A DNA stretch of 18,154 nucleotides from DASQDN01 sp035630195. GTDB lineage: Bacteria > Acidobacteriota > Terriglobia > Bryobacterales > Bryobacteraceae. The translations under genes and the position numbers were made by a program. The DNA lies in the NCBI GenBank assembly GCA_035630195.1, contig DASQLD010000293.1, positions 1 through 18,154 of the forward strand, written 5' to 3'. The notes under the pieces were generated by a model. The model worked only from the letters and a program-made list of their open reading frames with translations, was not told the DNA's origin and ran no database searches. Positions 1 through 7,540 of this stretch are shown piece by piece. Positions within the stretch are counted from its first letter, which is position 1. Every line of letters begins with the position of its first letter.

Positions 1-621
1 TCCGTACAGCGTTTTCTTCAAGCTCTCTTCAAGGAGGGCCATCCTGAAGATGCCGCCTCGCTCGTCACGTTCAACTGGCAAGTGGAAGAGGTGGTGCCGT
101 TCTCGCGCAGCCTTCGACGGTTTGACGCCGAGATGAAGAAGCTGCGCGGCGTGGCCGGAACGTCGCTCTACGATGGGATCTATCTGACCGCGGAACGAAT
201 TCAGGATCGGGAAGGACGCCGCGTGATGATCGTGGTGACCGACGGCGCCGATACCATCAGCAGCAAGAACTTCCACGAGGCCATGCGCTCGGCGCACGAG
301 GCCGACGCGGTGGTGTATGGCATTTTGTCGATGCCGATCACGAACGACGCCGGCAGGCAACTCGGCGGTGAGCATGCGCTTTACGGCATAGCCCAAAGCA
401 CGGGCGGGAAGATGTTCACTCCCGGCTACAAGGCCTTGGACCTGGCGTTTGCCGAGATCCTGCGCGACCTTCGGACCCAATATCTGATTGGCTTCTACCC
501 CAGAAATGTTCCTCTGACGAAAGACCCATTTCATCGGATCGAAATACGCGTTTCGCGTCCGGGATTGCGGGTGGTTTCGCGCAGTGGCTATTATGGGGAA
601 GCACTGGCGACGAGTCGCTGA
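1..621 (+). CDS. VWFA-domain protein, acidobacterial VWFA-related family (5' end outside window)
   Basis: The frame is open from base 1, so this is the C-terminal 206 codons of a longer protein. It contains the second half of a von Willebrand A domain: GTSLYDGIYL (the MIDAS Thr loop) and MIVVTDGADT (the MIDAS Asp), followed by a helix and the strand AVVYGILSM. The tail, with RTQYLIGFYPRN and a C-terminal RPGLRVVSRSGYY, is typical of the VWFA-related family that is expanded in Acidobacteria. The first MIDAS motif (DxSxS), and any signal peptide, must lie upstream of base 1. Family members are usually exported; their ligands are unknown. The stop codon abuts the ATG of the Hfq-like gene, so the two are probably co-transcribed. 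The assignment is confident at domain level, but the biological role is not known. Confidence 0.88.
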   Translation, partial: SVQRFLQALFKEGHPEDAASLVTFNWQVEEVVPFSRSLRRFDAEMKKLRGVAGTSLYDGIYLTAERIQDREGRRVMIVVTDGADTISSKNFHEAMRSAHEADAVVYGILSMPITNDAGRQLGGEHALYGIAQSTGGKMFTPGYKALDLAFAEILRDLRTQYLIGFYPRNVPLTKDPFHRIEIRVSRPGLRVVSRSGYYGEALATSR

Positions 622-849
622 ATGGCATCCTCCAAAACCAAAGCCCCCGAACAGACTTTCGAAGAGCCGAAATATCTTCGGCGACTGGCAGAGACCGGTG
701 CCAGAGTCCGCGTGAAGCTTGCCGACAATCAGGAGATTGACGGCGTGCTCGAATTTTATGACGAGCATTTTATTCGGCTGACTCGCGACGGACAACCGAA
801 CTTGTTTCTTTATAAACACGATATTAAGTACCTCTTCGAACTTTCCTGA
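622..849 (+). CDS. hfq: Hfq-like Sm-fold RNA-binding protein, divergent
   Basis: A 75-residue protein with the layout of Hfq: an N-terminal helix (PKYLRRLAETG), five short strands, and the Sm2 signature LYKHDI at residues 63-68, equivalent to the E. coli VYKHAI motif with its Lys and His. The Sm1 region is VRVKLADNQEIDGVLEFYDEH. Hfq forms a hexameric ring that pairs small RNAs with mRNAs. Differences from the classical protein: the conserved Gln-Asp-Pro before the first helix (E. coli Q8, D9, P10) reads Glu-Glu-Pro at 14-16, the loop before YKH is about two residues longer, and there is no disordered C-terminal tail. It starts directly after the preceding stop, with no clear ribosome binding site. 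Its TGA overlaps the next ATG by one base (TGATG), suggesting translational coupling to the phosphatase gene. It may be a functionally divergent Sm protein rather than the main Hfq. Confidence 0.78.
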   Translation: MASSKTKAPEQTFEEPKYLRRLAETGARVRVKLADNQEIDGVLEFYDEHFIRLTRDGQPNLFLYKHDIKYLFELS

Positions 850-1670
850 TGCAATCCTTTCTTGAAACTGCGACGGCCGTTGCGCGCGAGGCCGGCGCAC
901 TTATTAACGAATTTGCCGCAAAACGTATCGGGTTTGAGCTGAAAGGCGAGTATGATTTAGTCACCGCTGCCGATCGCGCCTCTGAAAAACTGATTGTGGA
1001 GCGGCTTACATCGGCCTTCCCGACGCACTCGATTGTGGCGGAGGAAGGCGGCGGACAGCAGGTTTCTTCGGAATATTGTTGGTATGTCGACCCGCTGGAC
1101 GGCACGACAAACTTTGCTCACAGTTTCCCGGTGTATAACGTCTCGATCGGACTGGAGAGGGCGGGTCTGCCGGTGGCCGGTGTAGTCTACGATCCCACCC
1201 GAGATGAGATGTTTTCGGCCGAGCGCGGCTCGGGAGCTTTCCTGAACGGAGAGCGAATTCGAGTCTCGAAGGCTGAGCGGCTGGATGATGCGCTTGTGGC
1301 TACCGGATTCCCCAGCCGGAGACGCCACCAGAACGTTAACGTTCATTTTTACTACCAGTTGGCAATGCTGACGCACGGCGTTCGCCGAGCCGGCGCTGCC
1401 GCGATCGACCTCTGCTACGTGGCGTGTGGGCGGCTGGATGGGTTTTGGGAATTCGGCTTGAATCCGTGGGACATGGCGGCCGGGGTGGTCATTGTCGAGG
1501 AGGCTGGCGGCCTGACGACCGACATGTTCGGCCAACCGGTGGGCGTTCGCGCTCCCCACATTCTGACCTCGAACGGCATTCTGCACCCGGAGATGGTGGA
1601 ACTTTTCGCCGCAATCTTCCGTGAAGAATACCGTTATCCGATGGTCCAGATGACGCTTCCAAGCTTGTAG
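849..1670 (+). CDS. suhB: Inositol monophosphatase family protein (SuhB-like)
   Basis: A 273-residue protein of the usual length for the family. It has all the Mg2+ site motifs: VAEEGG (Glu65-Glu66), DPLDGTTNF starting at residue 81 (Asp81 and Asp84), and PWDMAAG at 206-212 (Asp208). The VTAADRASE segment near residue 38 is the expected N-terminal family motif. The enzyme would hydrolyse myo-inositol-1-phosphate or a related sugar phosphate in the cytoplasm. In enterobacteria SuhB also acts as an RNA-polymerase-associated antitermination factor, but nothing here shows that role. It is translationally coupled to the Hfq-like gene (1-nt overlap) and ends 45 nt before the thymidine phosphorylase gene. 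Fructose-1,6-bisphosphatase or 3'-phosphoadenosine phosphatase activity are alternatives within the same fold. Confidence 0.9.
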   Translation: MQSFLETATAVAREAGALINEFAAKRIGFELKGEYDLVTAADRASEKLIVERLTSAFPTHSIVAEEGGGQQVSSEYCWYVDPLDGTTNFAHSFPVYNVSIGLERAGLPVAGVVYDPTRDEMFSAERGSGAFLNGERIRVSKAERLDDALVATGFPSRRRHQNVNVHFYYQLAMLTHGVRRAGAAAIDLCYVACGRLDGFWEFGLNPWDMAAGVVIVEEAGGLTTDMFGQPVGVRAPHILTSNGILHPEMVELFAAIFREEYRYPMVQMTLPSL

Positions 1671-1715
1671 TTGCTTTACTTTCAAGGTCTTAAGATGGTA
1701 CGCTGAGTTCCAATA

Positions 1716-3023
1716 ATGCGTACTGTCGACCTTATCCAACGCAAGCGGGACGGGGAGGAATTGAGCCCCGAAGAAATCAGTTTTCTTATTAACGGATATA
1801 CAAGCGGGGAAATTCCAGATTATCAAATGGCCGCATTGTTGATGGCCATTTTCTTTTCCGCAATGTCCGATCGCGAAGTCGATTCGTTGACGGAAGCCAT
1901 GATTCGTTCGGGCGAGGTGGTCGACCTTACCCTGATCCCCGGATTGAAAGTCGACAAACATTCGACCGGTGGAGTTGGCGACAAAACAAGCTTGATTGCC
2001 GCTCCGATCGCGGCGGCTGCAGGGGTTGTGGTCCCTATGATCTCGGGGCGCGGTCTGGGCCACACGGGCGGCACGCTCGACAAACTCGAAGCCATCCCGG
2101 GATTCCGCACCGATCTGACCATTGACGAATTCCGCACGCAGCTTTCGAAGCTGAATCTCGCCTTCATCGGCCAGACCGATGAAATTGCTCCAGCGGACCG
2201 GAAGATGTACGCGTTGCGCGACGCGACGGGAACCGTAGAGTCGATTCCGCTGATTGCTTCCTCCATTATGTCGAAGAAACTGGCCTCCGGTTTGGACGCC
2301 CTGGTTCTCGACGTCAAGGTGGGAGCCGGCGCGTTCATGAAGAAGCAGGTGGAAGCTCGCCGGCTTGCGCAGATCATGGTGGGTATCGGGCGCCGAATGG
2401 GTAACAAGAAAGTCCAGGCGCTGATCACGAATATGGATCAGCCGCTCGGTTACGCCATCGGAAATGCGCTCGAGGTGATGGAAGTATCGCAGACGCTGCA
2501 AAATGTCGGTCCGGTGGACCTGCATGAGATCTCGATTGAACTGGCGGCGCGCATGATCCACCTCGGAAAGAAAGCCGACTCGATCGACCGTGCTCGCGAG
2601 ATCGCGCAGGAACGCATTCTGGATGGCTCCGCCTACCGCAAGTTCAAAGAAGTGATCTCGGCACAAGGCGGCAACCCGCAAGTCCTCGATCGCTTCGAAC
2701 TCCTCCCGAACGCAAGCGGCGCGCGAGAGATACTGTGTCCGCGCTCCGGCTACATAAGCGCGATCAACGCCGAAGATATCGGCAAGGCGTCGACAATGAT
2801 TGGCGCGGGCCGCGATCGTATCGAAGACACGATCGATCCGGCTGTCGGTGTGATTCTCGAAGCGAAAGTCGGCCAGAAGATCGATGCGGGCTCGGTGTTG
2901 TGCCGGATTTACTACACACGCGAGGAGCGCCTGGAAGACGCGGCGGACATGGTCGAGGATGCGTTCCGTATCTCTTCGACAGCGCCTGATGAGCGCAACC
3001 TGATTCTTGAAGTGGTTGGCTAA
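1716..3023 (+). CDS. deoA: Thymidine / pyrimidine-nucleoside phosphorylase
   Basis: A 435-residue protein, full length for the DeoA/Pdp family. The phosphate-binding segment KHSTGGVGDKTSL lies at 81-93, and the family signature beginning SGRGLGHTGGTLDKLE starts at 110. Arg168, Ser183 and Lys187 (in YALRDATGT and SSIMSKK) match the conserved pyrimidine-binding residues. Residue 108 is Met (VVPMISGRG), as in E. coli-type thymidine phosphorylase; pyrimidine-nucleoside phosphorylases such as that of Geobacillus have Lys there. This leans towards thymidine/deoxyuridine specificity. The enzyme splits pyrimidine nucleosides with phosphate into base and (deoxy)ribose-1-phosphate, in the cytoplasm as a dimer. 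The start ATG has only a weak GAG upstream. The taa stop is followed immediately by the transporter ATG, consistent with one operon. Confidence 0.93.
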   Translation: MRTVDLIQRKRDGEELSPEEISFLINGYTSGEIPDYQMAALLMAIFFSAMSDREVDSLTEAMIRSGEVVDLTLIPGLKVDKHSTGGVGDKTSLIAAPIAAAAGVVVPMISGRGLGHTGGTLDKLEAIPGFRTDLTIDEFRTQLSKLNLAFIGQTDEIAPADRKMYALRDATGTVESIPLIASSIMSKKLASGLDALVLDVKVGAGAFMKKQVEARRLAQIMVGIGRRMGNKKVQALITNMDQPLGYAIGNALEVMEVSQTLQNVGPVDLHEISIELAARMIHLGKKADSIDRAREIAQERILDGSAYRKFKEVISAQGGNPQVLDRFELLPNASGAREILCPRSGYISAINAEDIGKASTMIGAGRDRIEDTIDPAVGVILEAKVGQKIDAGSVLCRIYYTREERLEDAADMVEDAFRISSTAPDERNLILEVVG

Positions 3024-4247
3024 ATGGACCGGTTCACGGGCCTGCTCGGGCTGGCCGTGATCCTTGGCGTGGCGTTTCTGGTCTCGACGAATCGCCGCGC
3101 AATTCAGCCACGAGTCCTGATGTGGGGCTTGGCGATGCAGTTCGGTTTCGCGTTCCTCGTGCTGAAGACGGACTTCGGTAAGTTGTTCGAAATCGCATCC
3201 GTCGCAGTCAATGCTCTGCTCGAATATGCAGAGGCAGGAAGCCAGTTTCTTTTCGGGCCGCTCGGCGCAAAGAGCGGCCCTTTTGGCGTGATCTTCGCGT
3301 TTCAGGTTTTGCCGATCGTAATTTTCATCGCTTCCCTGTTTGCGATCCTCTATCAACTCGGCGTGATGCAGATCGTGGTACGCGCCATGGCGGTCGTGAT
3401 GCAAAAGGTAATGGGCGCCAGCGGCGCTGAATCGACCAGCGTTGCCGCCAGCATCTTCATGGGACAAACGGAAGCGCCGCTGACGATTCGCCCGTTCCTT
3501 GCGGGATTGACGCAATCCGAGCTGTTCACGATTATGACGAGCGGTATGGCGCACGTTTCCGGCGCAGTAATGGCAGCTTATGTCAAAATTGCGCACGTCG
3601 AGATCACGCACCTGCTGACGGCCGTAATCATGACGGCTCCGGCGACCATCATGCTCGCCAAGATCATGATCCCCGAGACGGAGACTCCCGAGACCGCCGG
3701 CAACATCAAGGTGGAAGTGGAAAAGCCGGGGGTCAACGTGATCGATGCAGCCGCTCGCGGAGCCGGCGACGGGTTGCAACTCGCGCTGAATATCGGGGGC
3801 ATGCTGATTGCGTTCCTGGCGCTGATCGCAATGGTGAACGGGCTTCTGGGATGGGTGCACGGCGTCCCTGGATTCGGATGGCTTCCAGCGTCGATGCAAG
3901 GTATCTTTGGTGTGATTTTCGCGCCGATCGCCTGGTTGATGGGTGTCGCCTGGAACGACTGCGCGACTGTCGGCAACCTGTTGGGCACGCGTCTGGTGTT
4001 GAACGAGTTTGTCGCGTTTCTGGAGCTGGGGCCGATGAAGGGTCAAATGGATCCTCGCTCCTTCGTGATCGCGACGTATGCACTCTGCGGATTCGCAAAT
4101 CTAAGTTCGATCGCCATCCAGATCGGCGGTATAGGAGCCCTGGCTCCCACGCGCAAATCCGATTTGGCCCGCTTGGGCGTACGCGCTGTCGCGGCCGGAT
4201 CGATGGCCAATTTCATGTCTGCCTGCATCGCAGGCATGTTGTTATAA
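3024..4247 (+). CDS. nupC: Concentrative nucleoside transporter (CNT/NupC family)
   Basis: A 407-residue multi-span membrane protein of the CNT family. The nucleoside-site motifs known from the Vibrio CNT structure are present: GQTEAPL at 147-153 (Gln148, Thr149, Glu150), NEFVAF at 327-332 (Glu328) and GFANLSSI at 356-363 (Asn359, Ser362). Hydrophobic segments begin right at the N-terminus (GLLGLAVILGVAFLV) and recur to the C-terminal end. The GQTEAPL and FANLSS forms resemble the Vibrio/mammalian-type branch more than the GQSEN of E. coli NupC. The protein would import nucleosides with a cation gradient (Na+ or H+). It sits with zero spacing after the pyrimidine phosphorylase and 29 nt before the purine phosphorylase, feeding both. 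Specificity cannot be read from sequence alone. Confidence 0.93.
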   Translation: MDRFTGLLGLAVILGVAFLVSTNRRAIQPRVLMWGLAMQFGFAFLVLKTDFGKLFEIASVAVNALLEYAEAGSQFLFGPLGAKSGPFGVIFAFQVLPIVIFIASLFAILYQLGVMQIVVRAMAVVMQKVMGASGAESTSVAASIFMGQTEAPLTIRPFLAGLTQSELFTIMTSGMAHVSGAVMAAYVKIAHVEITHLLTAVIMTAPATIMLAKIMIPETETPETAGNIKVEVEKPGVNVIDAAARGAGDGLQLALNIGGMLIAFLALIAMVNGLLGWVHGVPGFGWLPASMQGIFGVIFAPIAWLMGVAWNDCATVGNLLGTRLVLNEFVAFLELGPMKGQMDPRSFVIATYALCGFANLSSIAIQIGGIGALAPTRKSDLARLGVRAVAAGSMANFMSACIAGMLL

Positions 4248-4276
4248 GCATATTTTGCCGATCTGTCTCTTTGCGT

Positions 4277-5092
4277 ATGTTTCAGCAAACTAAGAACTAT
4301 TTGCAGGGAAAAATGAGGGCGACACCCTCGATCGGTGTGGTGCTCGGCAGCGGTTTGGGCGGATTTGCCGACGAACTGACCGACGGGATCGAAATTCCAT
4401 ATACCGAGATTCCCGGATGGCCGCGTTCGACGGCAATCGGACATGCGGGCAAGGTGGTATTCGGCACGCTGGCAGGTGTGAACCTGGCGGTGCTTTCGGG
4501 TCGCGCGCATCTGTACGAAGGGTATGCTCCCAGCCGCGTAACGTATGCGATACGCATGCTCCACCTTCTGGGAGTCAAGTCGGTGGTATTGACGAATGCA
4601 GCCGGGGGAATCAACCTCGATCTGCAGCGAGGCGGGCTGGTTGCAATCAGCGACCACATCAATCTGCAAGGCGTAAATCCATTGGCCGGCGCAAACGAGG
4701 ATGATTTCGGGCCGCGCTTTCCGGACATGACCGAAGCTTACGATCTGCGTTTTCGCGAGATCGCCAAACAGACCGCCGCCGAACTGGGAATTGAATTGAG
4801 CGAAGGCGTGTATGCCGCTCTGCTTGGACCATCGTATGAAACCCCTGCCGAGATCCGGTTCTTGCGAATTATCGGGGCCGATCTGGTGGGAATGTCGACG
4901 GTCCCGGAAGCCATCGTTGCGAACCACATGGGAATGCGGGTGCTGGCGATCTCCTGCGTGACGAACATGGCGGCCGGCATCCTGAAACAAAAGATCGACC
5001 ACAATGAAGTTCTCGAAACCGGCCGCCAGGTTCGGGAGACGTTCGTGCGGCTGCTGAAGGCTGTGATTCCGAAGTTGAACGCGGAGGGCTAA
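4277..5092 (+). CDS. punA: Purine nucleoside phosphorylase, trimeric (PNP/MTAP family) type
   Basis: A 271-residue protein from the ATG at 4277. The frame is open far upstream (to 3851), but that part overlaps the transporter gene and is not coding-like. Motifs: VLGSGLGGFAD at 22-32 (phosphate loop, Ser25), SGRAHLYEGY at 74-83 (Arg76, His78), LTNAAGGIN at 105-113, GPSYETPAEIR at 184-194 (Glu188), VGMSTVPE at 204-211 (Met206) and CVTNMAAG at 227-234 (Asn230). The Glu/Asn pair equals the human Glu201/Asn243 pair that recognises 6-oxopurines, so inosine, guanosine and their deoxy forms are the expected substrates, not adenosine. It therefore needs an upstream deaminase to handle adenine nucleosides, and the MtaD-like gene two positions downstream could supply one. 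No clear ribosome binding site precedes it. Confidence 0.93.
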   Translation: MFQQTKNYLQGKMRATPSIGVVLGSGLGGFADELTDGIEIPYTEIPGWPRSTAIGHAGKVVFGTLAGVNLAVLSGRAHLYEGYAPSRVTYAIRMLHLLGVKSVVLTNAAGGINLDLQRGGLVAISDHINLQGVNPLAGANEDDFGPRFPDMTEAYDLRFREIAKQTAAELGIELSEGVYAALLGPSYETPAEIRFLRIIGADLVGMSTVPEAIVANHMGMRVLAISCVTNMAAGILKQKIDHNEVLETGRQVRETFVRLLKAVIPKLNAEG

Positions 5093-5488
5093 ATGAAGAC
5101 GATGTCGGACCCCTTGCTCGACGCTGCCATGAGCGTTCGAGGCCACGCGCACGCAGTATTTTCCGACTTCAAGGTCGGCGCGGCGCTGGAAGATTCGGCC
5201 GGCCGAATCCATACAGGCTGTAACATCGAAAACGCGACGTACGGCTTGACGATGTGCGCGGAACGGATCGCTGTGTTCAAGGCGATGTCGGAAGGATCGC
5301 GTAAGTTCCGCCGCATAGCAATCGCGGCCGATACAGATGTGTTGACTCCACCGTGCGGAGCGTGCCGGCAAATTCTTTGGGAGTTCTGCGGCGATATCAA
5401 AGTCGTTCTTGTGAACTTGCAGGGCAAGACGGAAGAGATCCAGTTGAAGGCGCTGTTCCCAAGGCCGTTCGATGCTTCGTTTTTGTAG
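5093..5488 (+). CDS. cdd: Cytidine deaminase, homotetrameric type
   Basis: A 131-residue protein, typical of the short tetrameric Cdd (Bacillus type). The zinc site is complete: Cys55 and catalytic Glu57 in MCAERIAVFKA, and Cys88 and Cys91 in TPPCGACRQ. The substrate-binding CNIENATYG segment lies at 43-51. It converts (deoxy)cytidine to (deoxy)uridine, which the phosphorylase encoded at 1716 can then split. A good Shine-Dalgarno, GGAGG at 5083-5087, stands 5 nt before the first ATG and lies inside the end of the purine phosphorylase gene; a second in-frame ATG is three codons later. The stop of the preceding gene directly abuts this ATG. The 3' end overlaps the next gene by 17 nt. Confidence 0.95.
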   Translation: MKTMSDPLLDAAMSVRGHAHAVFSDFKVGAALEDSAGRIHTGCNIENATYGLTMCAERIAVFKAMSEGSRKFRRIAIAADTDVLTPPCGACRQILWEFCGDIKVVLVNLQGKTEEIQLKALFPRPFDASFL

Positions 5489-6857
5489 GTTCATCCCGAT
5501 CCTGCTCGTAGTTCCGGCATTCGCCGAGACGGCCGACTTAGTGGTCAGCGCCGGGTATGTGGTCACGATGGACTCCTCGCGACGCGTTATCGAGAACGGC
5601 GCAGTTGCGGTTCGCGGGACACGCATCGCGGCGGTGGGAACGAAGGCGGAGATCGAAAAGCGATTCGAAGCCAAACAGCGGATGGACAATCCAGGCGGGA
5701 TCCTGATTCCCGGTCTCATCAACACCCACACACACGCTCCGATGGCGCTGTTACGCGGCATCGCGGATGATATGCGGCTTCAAGACTGGCTGGAGAAGTT
5801 CATTTTTCCAGCCGAAGCCAAGAACGTTACGCCGGAGTTCGTGCGCTGGGGGACTCGGCTGGCATGCGCAGAGATGCTGCTGTCCGGCGCCACGACGTAT
5901 GCGGACATGTACTACTTCGAAGAGATCATCGCTGAAGCCACGAAGGAATGCGGCATGCGCGGCATCCTTGGTCAGACTGTGATCGGGTTTCCGGTGGCCG
6001 ACGCCAAGACGCCCGCCGACGCGTTGAAGCGCGCAGAAGCGTTCCTCGAGCGTTTCCGGAATGATGATTTGATTGTTCCCGCTATTGCTCCGCATGCTGT
6101 TTATACCAATTCGGACGAAACATTGAAGGCTTCCCGGGCCTTGGCAAATAAGTTCAACGCTCCGCTGCTGATCCATCTGTCGGAAACCAAAAAGGAAAAC
6201 GACGATCTCGACGCGAAGCGAAAAATGACGCCGACGAAGCTGCTCGACAGCCTTGGGGCGCTGAATGGCCGCACGCTCGCCGCGCACGGAGTTTGGGTGA
6301 ATGCCGACGATCTACGCGTCTTGAAAGACCGACGCGTCGGCATTGCGCATTGCCCATCAAGCAACACGAAACTGGCGAGCGGTATCGCCCCGGTAATGAA
6401 ATACCTGGCGGCCGATATCGCCGTAGGGTTGGGAACCGATGGTCCCGCGGGCAGCAACAATGATCTGAATCTCTTTGAAGAGATGGATCTCGCTGCGAAG
6501 ATGCAGAAGGTCACATCGATGGATCCTGTCACGCTAAGTGCTGAACAGGCATTCGAGATGGCGACACTGCGAGGAGCGCGCGCCGTTGGCCTTGAGAAAG
6601 AAATTGGGTCGCTCGAAACAGGCAAACGCGCGGACTTTGTTTTCGTCCGGACCGATGCTCCCCATGCAACGCCGATGTACAACGTCTATTCGCAGCTTGT
6701 GTATGCGCTGAAGGGATCTGACGTGCAGCACGTCGTGGTCAATGGCCGGGTGGTTGTGCGGGATCGACGCGTTCTGACTCTGAACGTTCCGCAGGTACTA
6801 CAAAAGGCCGCTGAATACCGCAAGGCCGTGGCTGCGTCGGTTCGAGTGACGCGGTAG
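5472..6857 (+). CDS. mtaD: Amidohydrolase, MtaD-like SAH/MTA/adenosine deaminase with signal peptide
   Basis: A 461-residue protein of the amidohydrolase superfamily, close in layout to the Thermotoga TM0936 type S-adenosylhomocysteine/5'-methylthioadenosine deaminase. Metal ligands and catalytic residues: NTHTHAPM at 84-91 (His86, His88), IHLSE at 234-238 (His235, Glu238), AAHGVW at 271-276 (His272) and LGTDGPAGSNNDLNLF at 320-335 (Asp323). TTYADMY at 141-147 is also shared. Expected reaction: hydrolytic deamination of adenosine-type nucleosides. Odd feature: the protein begins MLRFCRFIPILLVVPAFA, a short basic-hydrophobic segment ending in AFA before ETADL, which reads as a cleavable signal peptide absent from cytoplasmic relatives. 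The ATG overlaps cdd by 17 nt, with no strong ribosome binding site, suggesting coupled translation. It is the last gene of the salvage operon, and its 3' end overlaps a convergent gene by 119 nt. Confidence 0.88.
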   Translation: MLRFCRFIPILLVVPAFAETADLVVSAGYVVTMDSSRRVIENGAVAVRGTRIAAVGTKAEIEKRFEAKQRMDNPGGILIPGLINTHTHAPMALLRGIADDMRLQDWLEKFIFPAEAKNVTPEFVRWGTRLACAEMLLSGATTYADMYYFEEIIAEATKECGMRGILGQTVIGFPVADAKTPADALKRAEAFLERFRNDDLIVPAIAPHAVYTNSDETLKASRALANKFNAPLLIHLSETKKENDDLDAKRKMTPTKLLDSLGALNGRTLAAHGVWVNADDLRVLKDRRVGIAHCPSSNTKLASGIAPVMKYLAADIAVGLGTDGPAGSNNDLNLFEEMDLAAKMQKVTSMDPVTLSAEQAFEMATLRGARAVGLEKEIGSLETGKRADFVFVRTDAPHATPMYNVYSQLVYALKGSDVQHVVVNGRVVVRDRRVLTLNVPQVLQKAAEYRKAVAASVRVTR

Positions 6858-7356
6858 GCTGGTCTTTCAGTTCGACCTCTACTTCTGCCTCTTCTATTTC
6901 CTCTACTTCCGCAATCTGACGCGCACGGATTGTCTGCATCCTTTCCAGTTGCTGCATAGCGCGATGCCAGGCTCGTTCGATGGATGTCATGTAGCGGCGA
7001 ATGCTGTCGAAGTGGCCCTGCGCACAGCCGAACTTGATAATGGGATCCGCGCCCCCGGCGCACATATTCATGTTCTCGGCCTCGATGTTGCGGGCTCGCT
7101 GAAGTCGGAAGAAGTTTTGAGCGATTTCTTCGACGAGCATGAGCTCGGCGCCATTGGCGGGCCGGTACGAGTCGATGAGATCCTGGCGAAGCGCCTCGTA
7201 TTGCGCCGGATCTTCGGTGTCGAGGAGTAGCTGCTTCGCAGTAAGACCGTGGCGCATGTTGTTGCGGCTGGAGACCGCTTTGCCCGCTGCAGTTCGAGGA
7301 CCCGTGGATTTTTTAGCGTTGGCGCGGTTTGCGGCGATCTTCGCGTCGGATGACAT
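6739..7356 (-). CDS. Uncharacterised protein of the acidobacterial 'NRANAKKSTGPRT' family
   Basis: A 205-residue protein. The frame is open upstream to 7470, but the start at 7356 (MSSDAKIAANRA) is chosen because AAGGAA stands about 7 nt before it and the conserved family region begins there. The N-terminal basic motif ANRANAKKSTGPRT, then GKAVSSRNNMRHGL, followed by a helical region (EALRQDLIDSYRP, ELMLVEEIAQNFFRLQRARN), is a pattern I recognise from many uncharacterised, often multi-copy, acidobacterial genes. The basic N-terminus suggests nucleic-acid binding, but no function is known. The C-terminus is acidic (EVEEIEEAEVEVEL), then Pro-rich, and its last 40 codons are antisense to the end of the deaminase gene. 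A strong hairpin with a U-tract lies 25 nt before the start codon. Confidence 0.72.
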   Translation of the reverse strand: MSSDAKIAANRANAKKSTGPRTAAGKAVSSRNNMRHGLTAKQLLLDTEDPAQYEALRQDLIDSYRPANGAELMLVEEIAQNFFRLQRARNIEAENMNMCAGGADPIIKFGCAQGHFDSIRRYMTSIERAWHRAMQQLERMQTIRARQIAEVEEIEEAEVEVELKDQPTASLEPTQPRPCGIQRPFVVPAERSESERVDPAQPPGH

Positions 7357-7380
7357 TCGTTGCTTCCTTGTGCTTTGGGA

Positions 7381-7419
7381 ATTAAAAAAGCGCTCGGCCG
7401 AAGATGGCGCGAGCGCTTT
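7381..7419 (-). terminator. Strong intrinsic terminator-like hairpin in the leader of the minus-strand gene
   Basis: Arms AAAGCGCTCG (7387-7396) and CGAGCGCTTT (7410-7419) pair perfectly. Inside them GCC (7397-7399) pairs with GGC (7406-7408), leaving a one-base bulge and a six-base loop. Read on the minus strand, the hairpin runs into six T residues (7389-7384) and then AATTCCC, a textbook intrinsic terminator. Read on the plus strand it is followed by a looser T-rich run (7417-7430), so it may work both ways. It lies between the intergenic region and the AAGGAA/ATG of the minus-strand gene. It could therefore attenuate that gene, end a small RNA, or stop plus-strand read-through from the salvage operon. 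Confidence 0.72.
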
Positions 7420-7540
7420 GATTTGTTTGTAGCACGACGAGTTGGGGCTAACGGGTGGTTGGAAATGCAAGTTATAGATAAGAAGGCAAATTGAGTTTCA
7501 CTCGAGCTGTGGATGGGGTTTTTCGGTGCGTGACGCGGGA

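Noticed and set aside
1671..1715. Internal promoter before deoA (TTGCTT near 1671)
   Set aside because: No -10 hexamer at acceptable spacing; the gap is short enough for read-through from suhB.
957..4046. A 1029-codon open frame on the minus strand
   Set aside because: It is antisense to three clearly conserved genes (suhB-like, deoA, nupC), shows no domain or signal, has low-complexity His/Arg/Asp-rich content, and arises from the GC-rich codon pattern of the plus-strand genes.
3851..4276. N-terminal extension of the purine phosphorylase frame into nupC
   Set aside because: It overlaps conserved nupC sequence in another frame; the enzyme has its expected length from 4277.
4043..5761. A 572-codon minus-strand frame
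   Set aside because: Antisense to punA, cdd and mtaD, which carry full catalytic motifs; no recognisable protein features.
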